This document shows positions 33,594 through 45,210 of a stretch of 64,000 nucleotides of DNA, piece after piece. Made by a program: the position numbers and the translations under genes. The notes under the pieces were generated by a model. The model searched no databases and was not told the DNA's origin. It was given only the letters and a program-made list of their open reading frames with translations. Within the stretch, counting starts at the first letter, position 1. Each line of letters opens with the position of its first letter. Source of the DNA: Clavaria fumosa (Eukaryota > Basidiomycota > Agaricomycetes > Agaricales > Clavariaceae); NCBI GenBank assembly GCA_951802425.1, contig OX637804.1, positions 248,001 through 312,000 of the forward strand, given 5' to 3'.

Positions 33594-34583
33594 TCACGTT
33601 TCACTGCACAGACTAGCCAAAGGGCCAGTGTAAGCAGACAGATCGGGCATGAACTGTCCGATGTACTGTACTAATCCGAGGAACCTCTGCACCTCGTTAA
33701 CGCTTGTCGGTGTTTTCCAGTTACAGATTTTATCCATTTTATCCACTGTGACGTGGATTCCTTGGGCATCTATTATATGCCCTAAGCAATCTACGCTCTT
33801 CGCGTATAACGAGCACTTCTTCTTGCTCAAGAAAAGGCTCGCGCCTTTGAGGGTCTCAAAGACCGTCTTTAAGTGATGCTCATGGTCCTCCAAGGTCTTG
33901 GAGAAGACGAATACATCGTCTAAGTACACATGCACGTACTTTCCCAATTGATGACGAAATATGTGCATCATCAGGCGCTGGAAGGTAGCAGGGGCATTAC
34001 AATCCCCTATCTGCATCACCTGTGAGAACATGGTGCCCAAGACGGTCGCGAACGCCGTCTTCCACATGTCCTCAGGCTCTACGTGTACTTGCTCGTATGC
34101 ATCCGATAGGTCAATCTTTGACCTATACGCGGCTCTAGCCACATCCTGCCTGATCTGATCCTGATCAGGCAACGGGGTAATATCCCGTACTGTGTTCGCA
34201 TTCCGTTTCCGACAGTCTATGACTGTCCGTAGCAGCGGGTTCTGGCTGCTTTTTGGTATGCATAACATAGGAGCTGCTTGCGATGCCGCTCCTGCTTCCC
34301 ACCAACCGTTAGTAATATAACGGTTCACTTTCTCAAGGAATTGTTCCTTAAATGCCTCAGCACACCGAGGCAGGTAATAATTATAGACTTGCTTTTCGTC
34401 TATTAAGGGTATGCGGTGGTTCACCGCCCGAAACGGCAGCAGTCTGGGGGGAACTCCCCCAAAGAGCTCAGCGTACTGGTTAAACCAGTACTCACGCCTG
34501 CCTTCGAGGTAGGCGTCATCTATCTTTACAGAGGCGTTAGCCTCTCCCCCCTTCCAGGGCTCACCCGCATCCCGGGGGCCCAA
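33594..34583 (-). pseudogene. gypsy element 2 reverse transcriptase
   Basis: Open over 329 codons, with PMLCIPKS, LRTVIDCRKRNANTV, YRSKIDLSDAYEQVHV, MQIGDCNAPATFQRLM, the catalytic YLDD in HVYLDDVFVFSKT, LSKKKCSLYAKSVDCLGHI and EVQRFLGLVQYIGQF. The order and spacing match Ty3/gypsy RT. Only the C-terminal TGA to the RNase H frame breaks it. Confidence 0.95.
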
Positions 34584-34589
34584 GTGTAG

Positions 34590-35306
34590 TCAGCTCTTTC
34601 GAGCTCCCTTCCTCGGCGCATTCTTAGCTGATATACTGACGTGTAATGCTTCCATCTCCTCACTGGGCGACATCGCCTGAAGGGTTTTCCCCTTCCCTTC
34701 GCCAATCCGGATTGCACGTTGGTGCACATCCAGTATCACATGGCGGTCATACATGAACGCCGTTCCGACTATGATATCATAGTGGTCGATGTTCGCTATA
34801 TCAAAATACTGGTCCTCCACCAGTATTCCTCCCAAATCTACCGCTACACGGCATCCACGTGTGATCGTCGATTGGCTGCCGATACAGCCAAGTTGGATAG
34901 GAACTGGATTATCCAGTTGGAAGGTTGGTACCTTCGTCACCCGGGCAAAATCCAGGCTCATCAGGTCCGGGGTACTTCCAGAATCGAAAAGCATATATGC
35001 TTTTACACCATTCACGGTGACATAGGCCACGAGGCATTGCCTAGCCTCCTTTGTCACTACCAGGCGCGATCCTGTCCGCTCCTTCTGGACATGCACCCAA
35101 AACGGCCTGTCATCGACATGGCCGACGCATACTTCTGTCGTATAGAGGACCTCGTCCTCTTCCAATTCCCGGATTCCAGCGACCTGGTCGCTTTCTGCCT
35201 CCTCCTCGAGCTCATCCGAATCGTACTGGTCCCCGTGACCAGCATAGTCGTCTTCCGTGACTTCCCCCGGTAGGGCTTCACCCTCCGGCTCCTCGCTTTC
35301 AACCAC
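34590..35306 (-). pseudogene. gypsy element 2 aspartic protease
   Basis: The frame begins with a long acidic region (VTEDDYAGHG, ESDQVAGIRELEEDEV), then the protease with AYMLFDSGSTPDLMSLDFA (catalytic DSG), ITRGCRVAVDLGG and YDIIVGTAFMYDRHVILDV. The protease cuts the gag-pol precursor. The frame is open but is not in the same frame as the RT at 34583, so a shift (decay or programmed) separates them. Confidence 0.9.
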
Positions 35307-35308
35307 AG

Positions 35309-36117
35309 GTGTCTCCAGCAGTTCCTCGGGCTCTGACTCGCCCGGCTCCTCCTGTAAGGCGTAGTTCCTTACATTTCCCCTAAAAGCCTCTGGCTTTCAC
35401 TGTGACTGAGGGCACACATTCACATAGTGCCCTGCTTTCCCGCACATATAGCATGTTAGAGGAGCTTTCTGCTCCTCTCCGCCTCATACCCCAATCTTTG
35501 GCACCGCCTTAGGCAGTTCTAGCCGGGGTTTGCTTCCTCCGGTTTGGACACGCTCGTCTCACGCGCGGTCAATCCGCAGGGAAACAGGTTCCCCTGGCCT
35601 ACGGTCTGTGTGCGGCCAATATGGCCGCAGTCTCACAAACCTCTGCCCCACAGGCACTCTGCCTGTAGGCGGGTTTCCTTTGGGACCTGCCTGGTTCCCT
35701 ACCGAAGGCACTGCCCTCCGCTGCTGGAGGTAGTGGAGGGTCGCTTCCACTTGGCGACTAGCATTGATAATATCCTCAACCGAGGATAACTCGACACTAA
35801 TCGCACGAGTTTTGAAGATGGCCTCCACCATCTCGTTAGGCAGTCCATTAAGGAACTGCCTTTTCAGTGACTTGGCGCATCGTGGCACCCTCCTCGTGGC
35901 GATTGCCACGTGTCGACGGCATTTCGGGCCTAACGCCGTCGTCAGGGGCCGGTGACGCCACGTCAGCCCTTAGCGGGGGTTCACCGCTGGGCTCGACAGA
36001 GGGTCCTATTCCCTCTGGCTGCGCGACGCCTGTGTCGCGCAGCGGTCCTACCAAGGGAGGAGTTTCTCCTCCCTTCCTGTTGTGCTTCTTCTGCACGGCT
36101 ATACGGGTGTAACCCAT
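35309..36117 (-). pseudogene. gypsy element 2 gag, internally deleted
   Basis: The likely start is the ATG with complement 36115-36117. About 70 codons of Gly/Pro-rich leader run to near 35850-35900, where the frame jumps to the end of a gag capsid (CAKSLKRQFLNGLPNEMVEA, VELSSVEDIINASRQVEATL). The capsid N-terminal half is missing. A CCHC knuckle, CYMCGKAGHYVNVC, lies at about 35405-35460 before an in-frame stop. The internal deletion makes this copy non-autonomous for particle assembly. Confidence 0.75.
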
Positions 36118-36155
36118 TTCTAGCCACAATCGTTGTGTTGAAGGTTCAAAAAAGT

Positions 36156-36380
36156 TGTAATACTTTCTATCCCTCAAAAGAACCGGACTCAACTGTATAT
36201 TGAGTATGGTAGTTCTATGTAGAGGGATCTACCCTCTCTGTACAGTTGCAACACAATATATATAGGCGAGCAGCCCTCTAGGGGCCGCTGATGTAAGCAT
36301 AGCCTAAGCGGCTATGCTAGTAGACTATTAAGGTATGTATCTTATGTAATAAAAGAATAGAAAAGGCCTATAGCCTTACA
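36156..36380 (-). mobile_element. gypsy element 2, 5' LTR
   Basis: 225 bp, the direct-repeat partner of 28633-28857, about 97% identical. The bases following it on the minus strand (ACTTTTTTGAACC) are where a primer-binding site would be; I could not match them to a tRNA. The right-hand target duplication GAAAG is 36381-36385. Confidence 0.95.
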
Positions 36381-36385
36381 GAAAG

Positions 36386-37042
36386 GGTTTTGTGAGTCAC
36401 TGTACTCATTCAGCAGGCAATGATGGGCCAGAGGGCATGGTAAAATATTTCATTAATATTCACTTTGTTATCAGGGTAAGTGAGGGTTGTAGCCATGCCT
36501 CATCATGTCCTGGTGATTTTAAACAAAATACTTCTCAAGTTCAAACTAACATTTTATAGATCATATGGCTGTCACATATGCTGAACAATTGTCTGTACTG
36601 TGTTGTTTATGAAAAGTTCGCATCCATCATCTGATGTTTGAGAGGAGAGAGGAGCACTTCAGGTGGTGAGAATGTGAAGTGCACAGCAGAGTTTTAAATC
36701 TGCACACTGCATGAGAGTGTGATGGCATTGTTACTTCTGGACTACATAGCCAAATCCAAATATAATATGTATAGTATAGGTTCATGAGCAATGTTTTTGA
36801 ATTCCAAATCAAATATGGCAATTCCAGACATAACACAGCCTTTAAGTATCTTAGCCATAACAGCAATACTAATATGTTGTGACTAAGAGTTTGGGGTATC
36901 AGGTCACCCAAAGTGCTGGAAAACAAGGGAAAACAGTGGAATATTACACCCATAAATTTCTTCTACATTTCTTGAAAACTCTCCATACATCTTCAGTCTC
37001 AGGAATATTCAAAAGGCAGAGGAGAAAGTGATTTGTGATTTA
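36386..37042. other. intergenic 3' of the kinase gene
   Basis: AT-rich with no coding frame recognised. It separates gypsy element 2 from the 3' end of the FunK1 gene and probably includes that gene's 3' UTR. Confidence 0.4.
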
Positions 37043-39693
37043 CTATTTCCTCTGCTGTGGGGGCTTGGCATAGAAACGCTCTGGCGGAATAGGCTCGGAG
37101 TTGAGTGACCAAGCAGTAGGCAGATCAGAGGATGATTGGGCCGCCCGCAACCTAGCTGATGAGGGGTGTTGGTAGGAGACAGTTGGGGAGCTAGACTGTC
37201 TCTGAAGCACGAAAGACCGAGCGGGACGGAGTGGGGAGTCTTCAATTGGAGGCAATTCAGTCGGTACTGGATCAAGCCTAGAAGTGCTTGCCCGCAGGCG
37301 GTGGCGCTTCGCATGCTGCTGTGGATGATGATCTTCATCTTCGCTATCGTCTTGCAGACCGTCATCTCCTTCCTCGTCATCATCTTCTTCCATTCTGTCT
37401 CTCTTGTCTGCATAACCGTCCTCCTTCACATCACGGACCCCCGCGTCGTCTTCTGATCCCCTTCCGCTCTCCGACTCTGTCCTTCGGCTTCCAGCATTGA
37501 TCACCCCCCTCCCACTCTTTGATTTCTTGGGGCCGGATGTTGCACCTTCCTCGACAGTTTCGTTAAAAGACTCTTTTGACCGTGCCACCAGGATCTGGAT
37601 GAGCCCGTCATGGGTTACAGGGTGACCGCTGAATACTGCCAGAAAAATGTAGTGCCGCAAGTCATCGAGACAGGTACCTAGGTCTTGAAAGTAGGGAGGA
37701 AGGTTGTCCAGGACTATTGTTTGGAAACGCACAGCATTCGTGACGTCCGAACTTTTTGCCGCGCCGATAGTCGCAAAGTCTCCCTCAATCCAACGGCGAA
37801 GTTCGGTTTTGCAGATATCCCAGTCCCGGCGGTGCCCCGGGCCACTGTATTCCAAGCATAGAAAAAGGAGGACATAGAAGAACGACTCAAGGTCATCCGC
37901 CGCTCTATGTTCTCGAGTGCCGAGAAGAACATTGATAGACATGAATGGGGTAGTTCCCTAATCAATTTCAAATGAAGGTGCGTCCGAAGGGGGAGAATTT
38001 TGGATACTGACCGTCCGGTGGGCAACGTTGGGTTTATTGACTCGCAACTCGGTTAGGAGCAGCATATAATCAAAGTCGATCAGGAACCCTCGGTAAATGT
38101 CTGTATTTTTCTCCTTGAGCATCATCACGTTCCGGATGCTGATATCGCGATGCAGCAAGTCCTTCTTTACGAGGCGTTCGTGAACTAAGGAAGACGGAGA
38201 ATTAGATAACCCATGGTTTCACCACAACTACACATACGCTGAATCAATTCAATCAGCACCTCCAATAGCTCCTTTTTGTTCCTAAATTGCGTGATAGGGA
38301 TGCCACAATTTTTGAAGACTAAGCGGCGATGCGCGCGAATCACTGTCGCTTTCTCGGTCACCTTCCGCTTGCGTTTCTGACTCGGTTCGTCGACAGGCTG
38401 CTCGTGCTCAAATGAGGTCGGGGCGAGTCGGTCAAAGCGAGATGAATGCCGATCGGTCGTATCATCTTTTCCTTCAAATGGGACAACCCCTCCCCATAAC
38501 AGCTCCGGAATGCCCTCGGTGATCCCTGCATCCCGGGCATGTCTTAAGAACCAATCTTCTGTGTGGACACGAGAGGTGTCGGCCCACACATCCTTGATGG
38601 TTACCCACTGCGATTCGTCATCCGGGTCCTCGCAATCAGCGGGAACCGCTCTCCATACAATAGTTCCCCTGCCACAAAGGTAGTCGCTGAGAAACAGAGT
38701 CTTTGTGATGCGGTATTCCTTCTCGCCTGCCGTGAGGTAGTAGACTGGATTTCCGTCCGCGTCCATTGCGACCCTAATGGTAGGATCGTAACCGATGTCC
38801 GTGTTGGTGCAGAACATGAGACCGATGACGAGGCGTAGGAGTCGATGGTAATTGGGCTCCAAACTGGCATCAAAGTAGTCGGTGTGAAGGATATGCGCCC
38901 TGTTGAATTGAGTGATTCGCATATATGTTCCTGCAATGGAGATATTGAGGATGAATCGTCGGTTAGGTTGAGCACTGAACATGAAGTACGCGCGGTCCAT
39001 GATTTGCTATCCCATGGAATATAACGTCAATATGTCCAGCCATTGATAGAATTCATATACACTTACATTGTTCAGACAATCATCCGCCTTACTTGTACGC
39101 GCCTCGGCTTTCTTCTTTTCTTCCCCAGCGCAACAGAACATAGGCCAGTGAACAGCCTCCGGTTCTCCTACAAATTCTTTGCCCTTCCAAACATTCCGTA
39201 AATCGAGCGGAATAAGGGTGATATCAGGCTTTCTCAACATCTTTGAGTTTGGAACAGGTTTGTCGGCGAAGACAGCTATCCAACGACGTTTTGCTTCTGT
39301 AGATGTGAGCCGCTCTACCTCGTCCGAGATGGCGTTGAAATAATTTGCCCACTGAACCTCCCGTTTACCTCGCCCATCAGGGAGGTTAGGCGGGTTCGGG
39401 AGGTTGGCCAAGCGGTTGGCGGCGCTCTCCAACGTGAATTCGTAGTCCGGAAACGCAGCTTTCAGAATCTCATCTGGAAACAATGACTCCTCTAGTTTAT
39501 CCTTCTTCGAAGACTGGCCGACTCCACGGTGCAGAACTTTTCGGAATCCGTGTTTGACCTTCCAAACGACAAGAGCAGGATCAGCATCTGAATAGGTCTG
39601 GGTATGATGCGACGAAGCCTTGTTCTTCAGTGGTGTCCCAGAGGCGGCATTTAAAGGGGATGGGAGCGGGTCGGCGCGGGGGTGAGATGGCAT
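37043..39693 (-). CDS. FunK1-type protein kinase, four exons
   Basis: Four exons on the minus strand give an uninterrupted 827-residue protein: 39693-39067, 39006-38238, 38184-38012 and 37957-37043. Introns (60, 53 and 54 nt) are GTAAGT..TAG, GTATGT..TAG and GTCAGT..TAG, and all three joins keep frame. The start is the ATG at 39693 (MPSHPRADP, A at -3); the upstream in-frame Met at 39738 is possible. Kinase marks: HRDISIRNVM near residue 478 (catalytic Asp), IDFDYM in place of DFG, RTGTTPFMS across intron 3, and HRAADDLESFFYVL. This is the FunK1 family (fungal-type protein kinase), expanded in mushroom-forming fungi; substrates are unknown. The tail is acidic (EEDDDEEGDD) and a KRKRK cluster near residue 400 may target the nucleus. 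It is the only intact host-like gene here and has transposon neighbours on both sides. Confidence 0.9.
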
Positions 39694-39759
39694 TTGCAGT
39701 GGCGTCCTGCGAAACGCGTGGGAAAACTCGAGCCGCATGTGACAGCTATTTTCCTTTCT

Positions 39760-40290
39760 TTGCAATTGTTTACATTGTTTACAATTTGTGATCCAGGATG
39801 GGCAATCCCCACCAGACACACATGATGCTTATACTCCAGCTGACCAAGAAACACATCTCAGTATTGAGCCTTCCACCTAAAGCCACATGTTGCTTACATA
39901 AGTGGTGTCTCTACCAGAATGGTACAACAAAAGTTGCGATGAGGTTGCAGGCTTCCACAGACATTTTGAAGCTTAGTTTAAGCGAAACAAAATGATCACA
40001 GATTTAATTTGAGTAAATTGTCCAAGATGGAATTTCTAATTTTCTCCTCAATATTTAAATACAAGTACTGGGGGTGTAATATAAATTCATTGAGGTCAAA
40101 ATTAAAGATTCTGCCTCAGACAATCTGTTCAAAATAATTCTAGGATTGTTTTATCTTGCTAGAATGAATTGCCAAACTCAATAGACAGACAAGAAAGGTG
40201 AAAATGATGAGTACAAAACGAAATTGCATATATTGGGTGAGATAAAAATTGTAAAAATATTCTTATTGCTGGGGAATATAGACCACATAC
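39760..40290. repeat. AT-rich region with outer arm of an inverted repeat
   Basis: 39924-39965 ('aaaagttgcgatgaggttgc' then 'aggcttccacagacatt') is the inverted partner of 40483-40524. The sequence between 39966 and 40292 is AT-rich and non-coding. It probably belongs to the fold-back unit described at 40293. Confidence 0.6.
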
Positions 40291-40292
40291 AT

Positions 40293-40482
40293 AGGAACAA
40301 TATCTCTCACTAAAGCTAAGCTTGAAAGTGGCTGAGGAATGCAGGAAATGGCACACAGATACCTGAATCCATTTAAGGTAACTCCAGATCTTGTTACTAT
40401 AAATGGATGCAGATATCTGTGTGCCATTTCCTGCATTCCTTAGCCACTTTTGAACTTAGTTTTAGTGAGAGATATTGTTCCT
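40293..40482. repeat. 82-bp-stem fold-back repeat
   Basis: Left arm 40293-40374 and right arm 40400-40482 pair with about 90% complementarity around a 25-nt loop; the centre reads 'aatgcaggaaatggcacaca' on the left and its complement on the right. Continuing outward, 40483-40524 pairs with 39924-39965, so the left arm of a longer fold-back carries a 327-bp insertion. Confidence 0.85.
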
Positions 40483-40524
40483 AATGTCTGTGGAAGCCTG
40501 CAACCTTGTCACAACTTTTGTGTC

Positions 40525-41237
40525 AGTGATGTAGTGGGAGGTCACAACATTTACAAACAACCCTGTGTTTGGCAGGAATTGCTGGTCCCCAGTGTAAAAG
40601 ATGTCTGAAATTACAGTAAAATTAGAAACTTTGTTCAAGTTAAATGTCCTATTTATTGACATATTGTTGTGGTTTAAACAACAAAGATGTTTCATCTTGA
40701 ACAGATGATTAAATAGGATTTCCTCCCCAAAATGTGTGTAGAAAAGGCTCTGAGGCCCACCAGATTTGACACCAGATTTGATGCTGCTGGACTTGTGTGC
40801 TTATGTGATCAGTGGCTGTGCACCCATCGTTTCCTGCAAGTTTCTGTGGCCTCATTCTCAATTGCAAACACTCTGTGCACACAAAGTGTGCAATCTAGGT
40901 AACAAAGTAAGCCATCAAAACTTCATATTTGCTCATCTTATCATTTAAATTATTGTTTACTCTACATTTCAGGCCAATTTCATCCTTCTGACACACCTAT
41001 GGACTTGTACTAGACTGTGTGTACCTGGGGGAAGAATTTGTGGCTTTGGGACACCTAGGTAAGCACTATTATACCATTTTCTAAACCTTTATCCATCTCC
41101 CTTGATGAATTGCAGCTGAGCAAAACTATGCCTCTAAAGTATTCAGCATCACAGAGGTCACAGGCACAAAGTGAGCTGCTGCTTACAAGAGGGAGGTGTA
41201 GGACCATCAGAACCTGTCCCTGACAAGCAGTTGGAGG
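40525..41237. other. region without recognised gene
   Basis: AT-rich, with no supported coding frame or structure seen. Confidence 0.35.
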
Positions 41238-41710
41238 CCCACACCTCTCATAATGTAAAAAGTAAGTTGACTGGATGTGTATCTCAAAGTGGGTATCCAG
41301 GACTCCCATGCTTACATGATGCACAAAGTTGACTGAAGGTGTATGTCAAAGTGGGTGTCATGGATGCCCACATCTTATAAAGTCAGTTCAGTTGTGAGTT
41401 GAGTCAGTGTCAAGGCTTGTATGCATGTGTTTCAAAGTGTGTGGCCCACAGCAATCAACATATGAGACACAATTGCTGAATGAAGTCACTTGGGCAGAGA
41501 CAGGAGAGCAGACAATAATACAAGGGCAATGGTATGCTGGTACAAGGGTGACTATCTGATAGTGCCACAGGGTCACCAGGGAGCACTTCAGATAGAGGAG
41601 GGCTTGAATGGATGCTGGATAGAATGGAAAAAGAAGGCCCACCATGGGTAGTGGAGACAAAAAGGCATAATAATGTTAGCCACCTATACAAGAAAGACTG
41701 ATGAAATGTG
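41238..41710. repeat. 470-bp dispersed repeat, copy 2
   Basis: Second copy of 22880-23352, same orientation, with scattered substitutions and small indels. No coding frame is shared between the copies. Confidence 0.85.
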
Positions 41711-42700
41711 GAAACAAAATTGCCTGTCCCTGTCCCCAGTCATCTCAGACCTTCAGAGTCTACTGTCAGCAAGTCACTCAACCCCTCAATGTAAGTCTCA
41801 GTCTATCATGCTCACCTTGCTTGTACGCCCTGCCCCCACCACCTTGTTGACTGACAATATGTGCATACCATTGGCTGACTATTTGCACCTATCATTGGTC
41901 AACAATATGGGCATGTTGTTGATTGAGGATTGAGTTTCCTTGATCAATGATATAAACTGAACTAACACTGCCAGTAGTTCTATGACATCAATGCACAGCA
42001 GGAAACAGGTACCTGTTTGCTCACCTTCTATCCTGATCCCAAGCTGCAAACCTCTCATGGGATTAGTGAATGCAACAGTGCACACACACTGAGTTGAGAA
42101 GAGACATAATTATTATACAAGCAGGACATCACATATTATGAGATGAGCAAAGGAGAGGTGCACACACTGCTTATCAACAATGCACCTGCATGCCCCAGAT
42201 ATGCATGCAACTGAGACATGTAGGGCCTCAGACTTGGCTTAGAAAACAACAAGGAGCTTCAAAATGAGCAAGATCTACAAGTGGTTGCATGGCATGTGTG
42301 CAAAATTCACTTATGGGGTTATGCAAATATGGTATTTTGTGAGAGTGAGCACAGCTACCACATAATGTATAGTTCAACAACTACATTACTGGCTTGCTCC
42401 AGACAAAGCATCCAGGAAGTGCTGTTGAACAAGTTGCAAAAGTTCCAGAACACCCCTGTTGGTGAAGTTGCAGAAGTGTGGATAGCATACATCATATAGA
42501 CCATTGACTTTGGCTTTCTTCCAATCTGCTGTTAGTTGTTGGAGATTGGAATCCCACATATGGAGGATGGAGGAACATTCTACTAGGAACTGGCCATAGT
42601 TGGCTTGGTCCAGGCCAAGGGCTGTGATTGTGCACATAGCAAGGGATTGGTCAGCCTAAGAGCCAGCAATACAATGGCACAGGTCCGAGCGGTCCATGTA
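41711..42700. other. region without recognised gene
   Basis: No domain-bearing frame. The minus frame 42637-42386 (SILHMWDSNLQQLTADWKK) is protein-like but unrecognised and isolated. Confidence 0.3.
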
Positions 42701-42703
42701 GCC

Positions 42704-43152
42704 GAATTGTAATGTCAAGTGAGAAATACAGACATACGTGTTATAATTCCTAGCCCATCCTCCCATGGGCGAGACCATTGCAATGGGACTCTCCCTCCCT
42801 CGTCCCCCCCATTGCTTGCATTACAATCCATCCACACCAGCATTGCAATGCCAGTCTGCCTGCCTTGGGCATGCTTGCAATTGGTCATGTGCCGCATTGC
42901 AATGCACCCACCACCCATGTCTCTCCCACCCACTTCGCATTGCAATGCCTCCAGACCCAAGGCGAGGCTGGTAAGTAGTCTCTGCATTATAATACGCTCG
43001 CTGACCATTATTATTTTAAAGCCCCACCACCCATCTCACCCCCATTGAAATGTGTGCCATCCCCGTACCCCCAGTCCACGTTGCAATGCGTCGTGATGGG
43101 GCAGACCTGACGGCCTTATCGATGCCCGCTTCCCCGCCCTTGCATTGCAATG
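42704..43152. repeat. array of spaced CATTGCAATG palindromes
   Basis: The 10-bp palindrome CATTGCAATG occurs exactly at 42776, 42841, 42895, 42938 and 43143, and in one- to few-base variants at 42704, 42819, 42873, 42985, 43043 and 43079. Spacing is 22-64 bp and the intervening sequence is C-rich and not itself repeated. The array ends 30 bp before duplication copy 2. Conservation of the palindrome alone suggests binding sites, for example subterminal transposase sites. Confidence 0.75.
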
Positions 43153-43915
43153 CCTCACCATCAGTCGCCTGCTTTCCTGCCTGCAGTAGTGGGAATGGTG
43201 TCAACAGGTGATGTGTGATGCACAGCAGCAGGGAATGGCAGTGATGGGTGATGCATGATGGGTACAGAATAGCAACAATGAGTGGGGTGATGGGGTGACA
43301 GTGACAAGCAGGGTGATGCAAGATGGGCATGGAATGGTGATGATGACCAGGCATCCAATGCAGGGTGGGCAGGGTGAGGTTGATCATCAATGGGCTATCA
43401 TTGACAGGAGTAATCATGCCTGTGCTGTTTCAAACATGCATGACTCAGAAAGTGAATAATTTGCTGGGCTTAATTCTTGTTATTGCCATATTCAACATTC
43501 CCCCATGTCATGCCCACTGCTGTTGTAGAACTTGAATGTCGACATTTCAGGAAGCAAACACAGCTCTGCATATTACTTCCTTTCTTGAACACCTTGACTT
43601 GGACTATTTCTTGCACCTGTATATATGCATGCTGCGAAATGGCGGCAAAAAAGGAGCTCTGCAAGTGTATCAAGGGGTGCACAACTGGCAGGCAATGAAT
43701 GTCTGGAGAAACCTTCAGAAATTGGTGTGACAAGTGGAAAGTTGTGCCACATCCCCTTCTCATTTCCCTGAGCCCAGTATGTTGTGTGTAACTGATGCCC
43801 TTGTTTGATGCTCTGATGAACAAGCCATCAGGAAAGTTCAAAGTTTCTATGCAAAATGAAATCTGAATTTGCAGTACATGCAAGGCATACTGCAGCAAGG
43901 CATTGCATCTTTACC

Positions 43916-44182
43916 AACCTGACATACCTAACAACTGTGCATCAAAGGCACCCATATTCAGGAGAACTTATGTTCACCACCTTCTCTGGCTCCCACCAGA
44001 ATGCAATCAAGAGGGGCTTTGAACATCAAAAAAAGCGCCATGCTGCCACTGCCGCAAAGGGCAAACATCAGATTTGGGAGATGTGTCATCTGCCCATCAA
44101 CCCACTGGACATTGGGCATACTCATGAGGCTGTTATCCATGTCAACTCGAAATCTGGCAAGGGTGGTATTGCTTACCTTCTG
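43916..44182 (+). pseudogene. 2-isopropylmalate synthase (LEU4-like) fragment, copy 2
   Basis: Identical in protein reading to the fragment at 8260-8526 (HPYSGEL through GKGGIAYLL). It was carried here with the 2.78-kb segment, not captured separately. Confidence 0.8.
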
Positions 44183-44543
44183 ATTGTTTTTGCCCACATG
44201 ATCATCTTTGCCCACCCCTTCATCCATTACAAACTGCATGACTGGTTTGAACAGACCCACTGATTCATGGGATGGACTCCACTGTGTCTTTTATGGGCTC
44301 AGGTACATGCAATGCCTGTGCCTTGCCCCCTGCCATTGGCATCTATCTCTGATCCAGGGAAGACCACATTCTTGTTCATTGTCTCCAACTCAGGTGACTG
44401 GACATGCAGGATTATCACTGCATTTCTGGCTGCACAACAAGGTAGAACAAGCAGGATGAGCCATCACATCACCCAGCCAGAGGGAGAAGGAGAACATAGG
44501 ATTGGGACTAGAGAGGCTTAACACAATGCATATGAAGTTGGGC

Positions 44544-45210
44544 TTAGACAATGGGGATGAGGGTCACTGGAGTTTTCAGAAGATGGAGACAAGAAGCAGG
44601 TTTGGTATCAATAAAGCATTGTTCAGCACCAGGGTCTAATAGCACTCTAGAAGGAGAAGAAATAGAAGGAGAGGAAAACAGAGAGAGAGAGAGAACAATG
44701 GAAAGAAAGGGTATTGGGTATAGTTTTAGCATGATCAGAGTCAGAGCAGTCATGCTGTGCTCCATTAGCTGCTTAATTGTCTTTTGATGCAGAGTCATCT
44801 CCATCAGAGGTGACTTGTGCAGCATTGGTGTTAGTCTGCAAGGTCCACTTATGGCACTTATTGGATTTATGGCCTGCCATACCACAGAAAAGACAATGAT
44901 TGTTGTCAAAATGCTATTGGTATTCCTCTAGAGTCAGTTTTCCATCCTGACCCAGATGAGACTTTTTGGCATCACTGGAGCTACTGGAGTTCCTGGAGCC
45001 CTCAGCACACTTGGGGCCACAGTTCCTGGAGTTTGAACCAGAGTGCACTGGATGCTTATCCAATGGTTTATCAGGCTTTGTGTTAGTGCTGGGATGGTTT
45101 GAGGACTTGGAGTTATCTGAAGTCTCCTTTGGGTTGTTGTTGGGCATCAGAGCTTTACCAGAGTCCTGAGAGATCTTCTGCTGCCATGCCCAATAACAAC
45201 TATCAATCAC
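44544..45210 (-). pseudogene. gypsy gag-protease relic, copy 2
   Basis: Copy of 8888-9561. The 8-bp difference near 44743 joins the protease frame to the segment after the zinc knuckle, giving one 121-codon frame (44909-44544) that runs from the end of the knuckle to VLLDPGAEQCFID. This copy is therefore closer to the ancestral reading frame than copy 1. Confidence 0.65.

Noticed and set aside
35848..36192. Gag frame starting inside the LTR at 36192
   Set aside because: The first codon there is TTG, not ATG; the first ATG in frame is at 36117, outside the LTR.
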